Assembly (NCBI RefSeq): GCF_004362825.1
Contig: NZ_SNXZ01000001.1
Coordinates: forward strand, 310,001-374,000
From: Labedaea rhizosphaerae
Lineage (GTDB): Bacteria > Actinomycetota > Actinomycetes > Mycobacteriales > Pseudonocardiaceae
DNA: 64,000 bases
Direction of reading: 5' to 3'
A program made the position numbers and the translations under genes. A model generated the notes under the pieces. That model ran no database searches and was not told the DNA's origin. It saw nothing but the letters and a program-made list of their open reading frames with translations. Positions 53,901 to 61,800 of this stretch are shown here, piece after piece; positions within the stretch are counted from its first letter, which is position 1; the number at the start of each line of letters is the position of its first letter.

Positions 53901-55853
53901 ACGAGCCGCGACCAACTTCGCCGCATCGGCCAGCGACAGGACCCCGGCCACGTGCGCGGCCGCGATCTCACCGATCGAGTGCCCCGCCAGGAAGTCCGGC
54001 TTCACCCCCCACGACTCGACCAGCCGGTACAGCGCCACCTCGATCGCGAACAACGACGTCTGCGTGTACTGCGTCTGCGACAACAGCTCAGCGTCCTCGC
54101 CCCAGATCACCGCACGCAACGGCCGGTCCAGGTGCTGGTCCAGCTCCGCCAGCGCCGCATCGAACGCGGCGGCGAACACCGGGTACGCGGCATGCAGGTC
54201 ACGCGCCATCCCGATCCGCTGCGCGCCCTGACCGGTGAACAGGAACGCGGTCTTGCCCTTGCGGACCGCATTCTTGGTGAAGCCTGTTAATCCAGTTAAC
54301 AGCTCTTCCTTCTGTGAACCGACGACACACGCGCGGTGCTCGAACGGCACCCGGGTGGTCGCCAGCGAGTACGCGATGTCGAGCGCGTCCCCGGGAGCGT
54401 CGAGCAGCCGGGAAGCCTGGGCGGACAACGCTTCCGGCGTCTTGGCCGACAGGAGCCACGGGATGCGCGGCAGCGTGGCCGTGACCTCGACCGGCTCGTC
54501 CTCGATGGCTGGTGCCTGCTCGATGATGACGTGCGCGTTGGTGCCGGACAGGCCGAACGACGACACCGCACCGCGGCGCGGCCCCTCCGTGGACGGCCAC
54601 GGCCGCGACTCGGTGAGCAGCTCGACCGCGCCCTCGGTCCAGTCGACCTGGGGCGTGGGTTCGGTGACGTGCAAGGTCTTCGGCAGCACGCCGTTGCGGA
54701 TGGCCTGGACCACCTTGATGATCCCGCCGACCCCGGCCGCGGCCTGCGAGTGCCCGATGTTCGACTTCAACGACCCCAGCCACACCGGCCGGTCGGCCGG
54801 CCGCTCTTGTCCATAAGTCGACAAGAGCGCTTGTGCCTCAATGGGATCGCCGAGCGTGGTCCCGGTGCCGTGGGCCTCGATCAGGTCGATGTCCGCGGAG
54901 GACAGTCCGGCGTTGGCCAGCGCCGCCTTGATCACCCGGCGCTGCGACGGCCCGTTGGGGGCGGTGAGCCCGTTGGACGCACCGTCCTGGTTGATGGCGC
55001 TGCCGCGCACCACCGCCAGGATCGGGTGCCCGTTGCGCTTGGCGTCGGAAAGCTTCTCCAGCAACAGCATGCCGACACCCTCGGACCAGCCGGTGCCGTC
55101 GGTGGATCCCGAGAACGACTTGCAGCGCCCATCGCGAGCCAGCCCGCGCTGGCGCGAGAACTCGACGAACACCTCGGGTGTCGACATGACCGCGACGCCG
55201 CCGGCGAGGGCGAGCGAGCACTCCCCCGACCGCAGCGCCTGCGCCGCGAGGTGCAGCGTCACCAGCGACGACGAGCACGCGGTGTCCACGGTGATCGACG
55301 GACCCTCGAACCCGAACACGTACGAGACGCGCCCGGACGCGATCGAACCGGTGGCGTTGTTGTGGACGTAGTCGTGGTACATCATCCCGGCGAACACGCC
55401 GGTGTTGCTGCCCTTGAGGCCCGCCGGGTCGATACCGGCTCGCTCGAACGCCTCCCACGACGCCTCCAGCAGCAACCGCTGCTGGGGGTCCATGATCAGC
55501 GCCTCGTTAGGGCTGATCCCGAAGAACGCCGGGTCGAACTCGCCCGCGGTGTGCAGGAAGCCGCCCTGGTCGGTGTAGCTGGTGCCCGGCCGCTCGCCCG
55601 TCGGGTCGAACACGGCCGCGGTGTCCCAGCCCCGGTTCACCGGGAACGACGACACCGCGTCCACGCCGTCGGCGACGAGCCGCCACAGGTCCTCCGGCGA
55701 GCCCACCCCGCCCGGGTAGCGGCAGCTCATCGCCACGATCGCGATGGGCTCCCGAGCGGCGGCGGCTAACTTGCGATTGGTGGTCCGCAGCCGGTCGGAC
55801 TCCTTCAGCGCTGCGCGGAGTGCGGCGACCAGCTTCTCATCGGGGTTGCCCAT
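44997..55853 (-). CDS. type I modular PKS, two modules plus thioesterase
   Basis: 3618 residues: N-terminal coiled-coil docking domain (about 1-35), KS, AT, DH, KR, ACP, KS, AT, DH, KR, ACP, TE. KS1 Cys about 193 and KS2 Cys about 1832 are in VDTACSSSL. Both ATs have GHSIGE and HAFHS, pointing to malonyl-CoA. Both DHs keep HDxLGSVLxPGTGF (about 917 and 2569) and LLDAxMH. Both KRs keep the NADPH site TGGTGGLG (about 1305 and 2975) and Tyr in GQGNYAAAN, but read GDN where B-type enzymes have LDD. No ER is seen. ACPs carry GFDSLSAVELRN and GFDSLSAMELRN. The TE has GYSSGG and a late His in NHFTIVED. TTA codons occur at 29, 519, 522 and 2168. It is the final PKS, releasing the chain as lactone or acid. 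Confidence 0.96.
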   Translation of the reverse strand: MGNPDEKLVAALRAALKESDRLRTTNRKLAAAAREPIAIVAMSCRYPGGVGSPEDLWRLVADGVDAVSSFPVNRGWDTAAVFDPTGERPGTSYTDQGGFLHTAGEFDPAFFGISPNEALIMDPQQRLLLEASWEAFERAGIDPAGLKGSNTGVFAGMMYHDYVHNNATGSIASGRVSYVFGFEGPSITVDTACSSSLVTLHLAAQALRSGECSLALAGGVAVMSTPEVFVEFSRQRGLARDGRCKSFSGSTDGTGWSEGVGMLLLEKLSDAKRNGHPILAVVRGSAINQDGASNGLTAPNGPSQRRVIKAALANAGLSSADIDLIEAHGTGTTLGDPIEAQALLSTYGQERPADRPVWLGSLKSNIGHSQAAAGVGGIIKVVQAIRNGVLPKTLHVTEPTPQVDWTEGAVELLTESRPWPSTEGPRRGAVSSFGLSGTNAHVIIEQAPAIEDEPVEVTATLPRIPWLLSAKTPEALSAQASRLLDAPGDALDIAYSLATTRVPFEHRACVVGSQKEELLTGLTGFTKNAVRKGKTAFLFTGQGAQRIGMARDLHAAYPVFAAAFDAALAELDQHLDRPLRAVIWGEDAELLSQTQYTQTSLFAIEVALYRLVESWGVKPDFLAGHSIGEIAAAHVAGVLSLADAAKLVAARGRLMQALPSGGAMIAIQATEDEVRPHLTERVDIAAVNGPRSVVISGDAEAAQAVADQFADRKSTRLKVSHAFHSVLMEPMLDDFRAVAAGLTYNQPSIPIVSGELADVTTPVYWVNHVRDAVRFADSVSFLEAQGVSKFLELGPDAILAGMAQEIVPERPVIPVLRRNRDEATTALAALGQLWAAGYPVDWAEFFAGTGAKKIDLPTYAFQHELYWLTDEREGGDASTFGLTAADHPLLGATLSLADPDTTVLTGRLSLGTHGWIADHDVLGSVLVPGTGFVEMAIRAGDQVGCDVVDELTLQAPLVLPEHGAVAVQVVVGSVDNTGRRPIGIFSRAEGSDDPWLQHAQGLLATGAAPPAVLTAWPPPGATAIDVEGAYALLVERGYGYGPVFQGLKAAWTSGEEIFAEVALPESAHGDAAKFGLHPALLDAAMHVALIDDGSGTSESTVLPFAWTGVALHAAGASALRVRIAPNGQDNVTVAVADTTGSPVLTIGALVSRPVSAEQLAQRDESLWGVAWQPIPTPEPVAAPNFYEVPSTEGDVLAAVRATTHQVLDVLQQEHDGPLVILTRGAVGDEPELAQAPVWGLVRAAQAENPGRFVLADTDDSIDTADAVALAAGAGEPEVRVRDGKLEVPRLTKVAIPDESTDFGDGTVLVTGGTGGLGGVVAKHLVAARGVRKLVLTSRRGLAAPGAAELAEELTTLGAEVTVAACDAADRASLEAVLDGIDDLTGIVHAAGVGDNGVISALTPERIDAVLGPKADAAWHLHELTRDRDLRVFAMFSSAGGMVLAAGQGNYAAANVFLDALATHRRANGLPATALAYGLWTGAGMGQYLADADLARMKRQGLPALTVEDGLALFDAGIDSGQGAVAALHIDPAALAGRSDEIPALLRGLVRPARRKAARAGAADVSELSRKLAGKEPHERAKILLELVRNQVAATLGHSTADAIEPDRAFSELGFDSLSAVELRNELNNLTGLRLPATLVFDYPTARSVASYVDEQFTGSDDDVRQTVAVQADADDPIVIVSMACRYPGGVTSPEDLWQLVVDGRDVIGEFPNDRGWNVGSVYDPEPGKPGKTYANEGGFLYDAGDFDADLFGVAPNEALYLDPQQRLLLEASWEVFERAGIDPTSLKGTRTGVFAGLMYHDYAQGTDAAATSGGSLVSGRVSYTLGLEGPSVTVDTACSSSLVALHLAAQAVRSGECPMALAGGVAVMGSPDMFIEFSRQRGLAPDGRCKSFAGTADGAAWSEGVGVLLVERLSDARRNGHPVLAVLKGIAVNQDGASNGMTAPNGPSQRRVIQQALANAGLSYADVDLLEAHGTGTKLGDPIEAQALLATYGQDRPEGRPLWLGSIKSNMGHPQAAAGVAGIIKVVHAIRAGVLPKTLHIDEPTPHVDWTEGDVELLTEAREWPEKNGPRRAGVSSFGLSGTNVHVIIEAAPEEKTKTVEVVPPPVVPVVVTGKSAAAVQAQAARLASHVDDASVLDLGYSSLTSRAVLDHRAVVVAADREGLLTGLTGISAGNGVHGHARASGSTAFLFTGQGAQRIGMGRELHAAYPAFATAFDEAIAELDKHLDRPLRDVVWGDDAELLAQTQYTQTSLFAIEVALYRLVESWGVKPDYLAGHSIGEIAAAHVAGVLSLADAAKLVAARGRLMQALPSGGAMIAIQATEEEVRPHLTDRVDIAAVNGPQAVVVSGDADAAQAVADRFPDRKSTRLKVSHAFHSVLMEPMLDEFRAIVSELTYALPEIPIVSGELADVTTPVYWVNHVRDAVRFADSVRFLESQGVTRFLELGPDAILAGMAQQSTETALIVPILRRNRDEATTAVTAIGQLWTSGVHVAWDKYFAGTGAKRVDLPTYAFQHQRFWVVGDQSGGDPTSFGLAVADHPLLGAAVPLAGSDGLVLSGRLSLDTHGWIADHDILGSVLLPGTGFVELAIQAGDQVGCDVIEELTLQAPLVMPEGAPVSVQVVIGDPDETGRRTIGIYSRTGDDPWLQHADGLLGTGAGGAAADLTQWPPAGAETADVSDVYDVLLGRGYGYGPVFQGLKKAWTVGDDIYAEIELPEEAHGDAARYGIHPALLDASMHALSVSGGGEDGKPALPFSWGGVRLHAVGAKALRVRLTWPDDNAVAIHVADASGAPVLSVDALTLRAISAEQLGGSADDDLLAVEWKPVTTAAGLPSWTAWGEGTDEHVVFDCVTAGAGVLADVRTLTHQVLDVVQRFLADDAHAGSTLVVVTHGGVSVAGEDVDPVQVPVWGLLRSAQAENPGRFVLADVDGFPEAIAVAIASGEPEVAVRDGIAHAPRLAPVPAVEDTLVWDPDGAVLITGGTGGLGAVIARHLVADRGVRHLVLTSRRGLDADGAPELAEELTGLGATVSIVACDVSDRDAVAALLASIEQPLFGVVHAAGVGDNGLITALTPERIDAVLGPKADAAWHLHELAGDVRVFAMFASAGGMVLAAGQGNYAAANTFLEGLALHRAAQGRPATSLAYGLWTGAGLGQYLGDADLQRMRRQGLPALEPAEGVALFDAGVGSGRAALVPLKVDKAALRARTDEIPALLRGLAPAVRRRSVVAAVDAESLWQKLSGASEAEQEQALRTLVLEQAATLLGHADATAVDPERDFLESGFDSLSAMELRNGLMAATGLRLPPMVVFDNKNPAELARVLRAELASNRPRSAPAEDKSAETLRALFHGAITSGKVSQGFELLRAVAAIRPAFESADDLEALPRGVNLADGPASPRLICLATPMATGGVHQHARLVSHLQGTRKIVGLPVPGFLNGELLPASPEAALKVLAASVLEAAEGEPFVLLGYSSGGTLAYSTAGYLEQSLGVRAAGVVLLDTFQVHDGGGEGVPMDDLAMGLFEKEAAFGTFDTARLSGMGRWVELVPALPSPKVAAPVLFVQCTQSFAGGSIVDLPPAARAAAWEPEHTTREVRANHFTIVEDDAEKTAQLIDEWLRTDTHEGS
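48559..48632. repeat. 74-nt block identical between the two modules of the downstream PKS
   Basis: 48559-48632 equals 53515-53588 base for base, within the AT region. The adjoining HAFHS region is also nearly identical in both modules. This indicates recent duplication or gene conversion between modules. Confidence 0.85.
49320..49361 (-). repeat. palindromic-repeat copy inside a PKS KS-AT linker
   Basis: On the coding strand this 42-nt stretch aligns without gaps to the intergenic palindrome (9600-9641 read on the minus strand) at 31 of 42 positions. It encodes LTGLTGISAGNGVH and includes a TTA codon. It is AT-richer than the surrounding PKS sequence. Confidence 0.65.
54282..54303 (-). repeat. 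partial palindromic-repeat copy in the first-module linker
   Basis: Coding strand CTGTTAACTGGATTAACAGG, a 7-bp inverted repeat (CTGTTAA/TTAACAG) around a short centre. It encodes LLTGLTG with two TTA codons (519 and 522) at the same linker site as the copy at 49320. Confidence 0.6.
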
Positions 55854-55860
55854 CGGTGTC

Positions 55861-58800
55861 TCACACTTCCGTCATGGCGTCGTCGTCCAGGCCACCGTCG
55901 AGCGCCATGTTGATCAGCGCGTCGGTGTCCAATTCGTCGATCTCCTGTGCAGTCGGGCCTTGGGCGGTCGAGTCCTGCTCAGGCTCCGGCTCCCCGGTCG
56001 AGGCGCCCTTGATCCCGGCAAGGTCGAGCAGCCCGTCGAGCAGGCCCGCTTCCTTGAGCCGCTGCATCGGGATCGCCGCGATGGCCAGCCGGATCCGGTC
56101 CTCCTCGGTGCCGGCCGGTCGCAGCTCCTCGGCGAAGTGCTCGGCCAGCACCAGCGAGTTCGGGTAGTCGAAGACCAGCGTCGCGGGCAGCTTGAGCCCG
56201 GTGGCCTCGACCAGCCCGTTGCGGAACTCGACAGCGGCCAGCGAGTCGAAACCCAGCTCCTTGAACGCGAGGTCCGGCTCGATGGCGTCCGCTCCGGCGT
56301 GGCCGAGGATGGCCGCCGCGTGCGCCCGCACCAGCTCGAGCAACTCGGCCTTCCGGTCCTCTTCGGACAGACCGGCCATCCGCTGGCGGAAGGAGTCGGC
56401 AGTGCCCGCCGCACCCGCCTCGCGGCGGACCCGGGTGCGGACCAGGCCGCGCAGCATGTCCGGCACCTCGCCGGTCAGCTCCTTGGCGTTGATGCGGATC
56501 GGCACCAGCGCCGCCGCGTCCACGCCGGCCGCCGCGTCGAACAACGCGGTGCCGAGGGCGGCGTCGATCGTGTCGATGCCGGTGCGCCGCATGCGGTCCT
56601 GGTCGGCGGACATGCCGTCGTCGGTGGCCCACACGCCCCACGCCAGCGCCTGCGCCGGCTGCCCGGCGGCGCGCCGGTGTGCGGCGAGCCCGTCGAGGAA
56701 GGCGTTGGCCGCGGCGTAGTTGCCCTGGCCCGGGTTGCCCAGCACCCCGGCGGCCGAGGAGAACACGATGAACTCGGCGTCTCCGACCAAGGCGTGCAGG
56801 TTCAGCGCGGCGTCGACCTTGGGCCGCAGTACCGCGTCCACCCGCTCGGGCGTGAGCGAGCCGATGACCCCGTCGTCGAGGAACCCGGCCAGGTGGATGA
56901 CCGTGCGCACGTCCTGGCCGTCGAGCACCGCGGCCAACGCGGAGCGGTCGGCGGCGTCGCAGGCCACCACCGAAACCTCGGCACCGAGGGCGGTCAGCTC
57001 CTCGACCAGCTTCGGCGCACCCTCGGCGGCCGGCCCGCGACGGCTGGTCAGCAGGACCTTGCGGGCACCGCGTGCGGTGATCACGTGCTTGGCGAAGATC
57101 CGGCCCAGCGTGCCGGTGCCGCCGGTGATGAGCACGGTGCCGTCGTAGTTCGCGGGCGTGGCGTCGGTGGCGGGCACCTTGACCAGACGCGGTGCGTACG
57201 GCGTGCCGCCGCGCACCACGACCTGCACCTCGCCGGTGGCCACGGCCGGGGCCACGTCCTCCGAGCTGCCGTCGACCAGCACGACGTTGGCGCCCTCCGA
57301 CTGAGCCGAGCGCACGAGGCCCCACACCGCGGCACCGGCCAGGTCGGTGACGTCCTCGCCGTGCAGCGCGATGGCACCCTGCGTGCGGACCACCAGCGTG
57401 GCCTCGTCCGCGGCCTGCAGCCGGGCGAGGGCCGCCTTCACCGCGTCGTGCACGGCTTCGGCGTCGGTGCCGGGCGTGCTGTCGAAGACCACGACCTCGA
57501 TCAGCCGCGCCGCGTTCGGCGCGACCGGCGTCCACTCGACCCGGTACAGGTCCTGGGACTTCGTGGCCGCCAGCTGCTCCGGCGCGATCGGCCGCAGCAC
57601 CAGGGATCCGATCCGCGCGACCGGTTGCCCGGACGCGTCGGCCACCTCGACGGTGATCTCGTTCTCGCCCCGCGGGATCGCCCGCACCCGCACGGCCGAG
57701 GCCCCGGTCGCGTAGAGCGTGACGTCCGACCAGCTGAACGGCAGCGCCGCCTGGTCGCCGGTCACCCCGCTCAACGCGACCGTGTGCAAGGTCGCGTCCA
57801 GCAGCGCCGGGTGCACGCCGAATCCCTCCGGCGACACGTCCTCGGGCAGCGAGACGTCGGCGTACACCGTGCCGTCCTCGGCCTTCCACGCGGCACGCAG
57901 GCCTTGGAAGACCGGGCCGTAGGCCAGCCCCGCCTCGGCCATGCCGTCGTAGAACGCGTCGATGTCCAGGGGTTCACCGGCCGACGGCCACGCGCTCAGG
58001 TCGAACGCCGGCGCGTCGCTCGCGCCGAGGGTGCCGGTCCCGTGCCGGACCCAGTCGCCGTCGTCGGTGCGGGAGTACACCTTGACCGTGCCGTCGGCGT
58101 CCGCCGTGACCTGCACCGCGGCCGCGCTCTGCTCGGTGAGCACCAGCGGTGCTTCCAGCGTCAGCTCGGTGATCGTGTCGTGGCCCAGGTGCTCACCGGC
58201 CTGCAAGGCCAGCTCCACGAAACCCGTGCCGGGGAACAGGATCGTCTCGCCGACGGCGTGGTCGGCCAGCCACGGCTGCGCCGACGCGGAGATCCGGCCG
58301 GTGAGCGTGACGCCACCCGCCTCGGGCGCCGGGACGATCGCGCCGAGCAGCGGGTGCGCCGCCGACTCGAGCCCGATGGACTCCGGGTCCTCGGCGACGA
58401 CGTCGAACTCCCAGAACCACGAGTGCTGGAACGGGTAAGTCGGCAACTCGACCCTGCGCGCTCCGGTGCCCGCGTAGAACGCTTGCCAATCAACCGAAAC
58501 ACCGACCGCGTGCAGTTGCGCGAGCGCGGTGACCGCGGTCGTGGCCTCCGGCCGGTTGCGCCGCAGGATCGGCACGAGGGTCGCCGAACCGGCCGACTGC
58601 TGCGCCATCCCGGTGAGGATCGCGTCCGGGCCGAGCTCCAGGAACCGGGTCACGCCTTGGGTTTCGAGGAACTTGATGCCGTCGGCGAACCGGACGGCCT
58701 CCCGGACGTGGCGCACCCAGTACTCGGGCGTGGCCAGCTCCTCGGCCAGGGCACCGGTCACATTGGACACCACCGGCAGCGTCGGCTCGGCGTAGGTCAG

Positions 58801-61800
58801 GTGCTCGATGGCCGCCTGGAAGTCGGCGAGCATCGGCTCCATCAGCACCGAGTGGAACGCGTGCGACACCTTGAGCTTCGAGTGCTTGCGGCCCTCGGCG
58901 GCGAACCGGTTGGCCACCTCGGCCACGGCGTCCGCGCCACCCGAGATCACCACCGAGTCGGGGCCGTTCACCGCAGCGATCGACAGCGACTCGGTCAGGT
59001 ACGGCCGTGCCTCTTCCTCGGTGGCCTGGACCGCGACCATCGCGCCACCCGGCGGCAACGCCTGCATCAGCGAGCCCCGCGCCGCGACCAGCGTCGCGGC
59101 GTCGGCCAGCGAGAACACGCCGGCCACGTGGGCGGCCGCGATCTCACCGATGGAGTGCCCGGCCACGTAGTCGGCCCGCACCCCCCACGACTGCACCAGC
59201 CGGTAGAGCGCGACCTCGATCGCGAACAACCCGGCCTGCGTGTAGACGGTCTGGGACAGCAGCTCCGCATCGGCGCCCCAGACGACCTCGCGAAGCGGGC
59301 GATCGAGGTGCCTGTCCAGTTCGGACACCGCGGCGTCGAAGGTCGCGGCGAACACCGGGAACGCGTCGTACAGCTCGCGGCCCATCCCCGTCCGTTGCGC
59401 GCCCTGACCGGTGAACAGGAACGCCGTCGCCCCGGCCGACCGCGCGATCCCGCGCACCACGGACCCGGACGGCGTGCCGTTGGCGATGCTTGTTAATCCA
59501 GTTAACAGCTCTTCTCGTTCGGCCCCGACGACCGCGGCCCGGTAGTCCAGCCCCGTGCGCGTCGAGACCAGCGACCAGCCGATGTCGGTCACCGACCCTT
59601 CGGCCGTGGCGACCCGGGAAGCCAGCTCCGCCAACGCTTCCGGGCTCTTCGCCGACAGCACCCACGGGACCGCGGGCAGGTCCGCGGTCACCGTCGTCAC
59701 CGTCTCGGCGGCGGCGACCGCGGGCGCGGCCTCGATGATCACGTGGGCGTTGGTGCCCGAGATGCCGAACGACGAGATGCCCGCGCGCCGCGGCCGGTCG
59801 ACCGATGGCCACTCCCGGGCCTCGGTGATCAGCTCGACCGCACCCGCGGACCAGTCCACGTGCGGGGTCGGCTCGTCGACGTGCAACGTCTTCGGCAGCA
59901 CGCCGTGCCGGATGGCCTCGACCATCTTGATCACGCCCGCGACGCCGGCCGCGGCCTGCGCGTGCCCCATGTTCGACTTGATCGAGCCCAGGTAGAGCGG
60001 CTCGGATCGATCTTGGCCCAGGGTCGCCAGCAGCGCCTGCGCCTCGATCGGGTCGCCCAGCGTAGTACCGGTCCCGTGCGCTTCCACCGCATCTATGTCC
60101 GAAGTGGACAAGCCGGCGTTGGCCAGCGCCTGCTGGATGACCCGCTGCTGCGACGGGCCGTTGGGCGCGGTGAGCCCGTTGGACGCGCCGTCCTGGTTGA
60201 CCGCGCTGCCCCGCACGACGGCGAGCACCTCGTGCCCGAGCCGCTGCGCGTCGGAGAGCCGCTCCACCAACAGGATGCCGACGCCCTCGGACCAGACCGC
60301 GCCGTCCGCGGCCCCCGCGAACGACCGGCACACGCCGTCCTTCGACAGGCCCCGCTGCCGCGAGAACTCGACGAACACCTCGGGTGAGGACATCACCGCG
60401 ACACCGCCGGCGATCGCCAGCGAGCACTCACCGGAGCGCAGCGCCTGCGCGGCCAGGTGCAGCGACACCAACGACGACGAGCAGGCCGTGTCGACGGTGA
60501 CCGCCGGGCCCTCCAGGCCGAGCACGTAGGAGACCCGGCCGGACGCGATGCCGCCGGTGCTCTTGTTGTGCGCGTAGTCGTGGTACATCATCCCGAGGAA
60601 GACCCCGGTGTTGCTTTCCTTCAGCGACAACGGGTCGATACCCGCCCGTTCCAGGGCCTCCCACGTCGTCTCCAGCACCAGCCGCTGCTGCGGGTCCATG
60701 ATCAACGCCTCGTTCGGGCTGATCCCGAAGAACGACGGGTCGAACCCGCCGGCGTCGGGCAGGAAGCCGCCGCGGTCGACGTAACACGTGTCGGGCCGGG
60801 TGGCGCTGGTGTCGATGAGCTTGGGCAGGTCCCAGCCGCGGTCGTTCGGGAACTCGCCGATCACGTCGACGCCGTCGGCCACCATCCGCCACAGGTCCTC
60901 GGGCGAGGTGATGCCGCCGGGGTACCGGCAGCTCATGGCCACGATCGCGATGGGCTCGTCCGACGCGGCCTTGGTGGCGACGGGCCCGCGCTTGGTTTCG
61001 CCGACGCCCGCCAGCTCGCCGAGCAGGTAGCGCGACAGGGCGATCGGGTTCGGGTAGTCGAAGACCACGGTCGCGGGCAGCTTCAGCCCGACGGCCTCGG
61101 CCACCCCGTTGCGGAACTCGACCGCACGCAGTGAGTCGAAGCCCAGCTCCTTGAACGCCCGGTCGGACTCGACCGCGTTGGCCGAGCTGAACCCGAGCAC
61201 GACCGCGACCTGGCCGAGCACCAGGTCGAGCAGCACCTGCTCGCGGTCCTTGTCGCCGAGCCCGGCAAGCTTCTGTTGCAGCGCGCTCGACTCGACCTTC
61301 GCGCCCGCCTTGCGCCGCCGCACGGTGGGGATGAGCGTGTGGAAGAGCTCGCGCACGCCTTGGGCTCGCAGCCCGGGCAGGTCCAGTTTCACCGGCACCA
61401 CAAGGGATTCGCCGGACGCCTCGGCCGCGTCGTAGAGGGCCACGCCCTCTTCGGCGGTGATGCCGAAGACGCCACCCTGCGAGATGCGGGTGCGTTGCGA
61501 CCCGGTGAGCTTGCCGGTCATCTCCGAGGCCTGGTCCCAGAAACCCCAGGCCAGCGCCAGTCCCGGTTGGCCGTGGGCGCGGCGGTGCGCGGCGAGGCCG
61601 TCGAGGAACGCGTTGGCCGCGGCGTAGTTGCCCTGGCCCGGGTTGCCGAACACCCCGGCGACCGACGAGAACAGCACGAACGCACTCACGTCGCCGACCA
61701 GCTCGTGCAGGTTCAGCACCGCGTCGACCTTGGGGCGCAGCACCGCGTCGACCCGATCGGGGGTGAGCGAGCCGATCGTGCCGTCGTCCAGCGCACCGGC

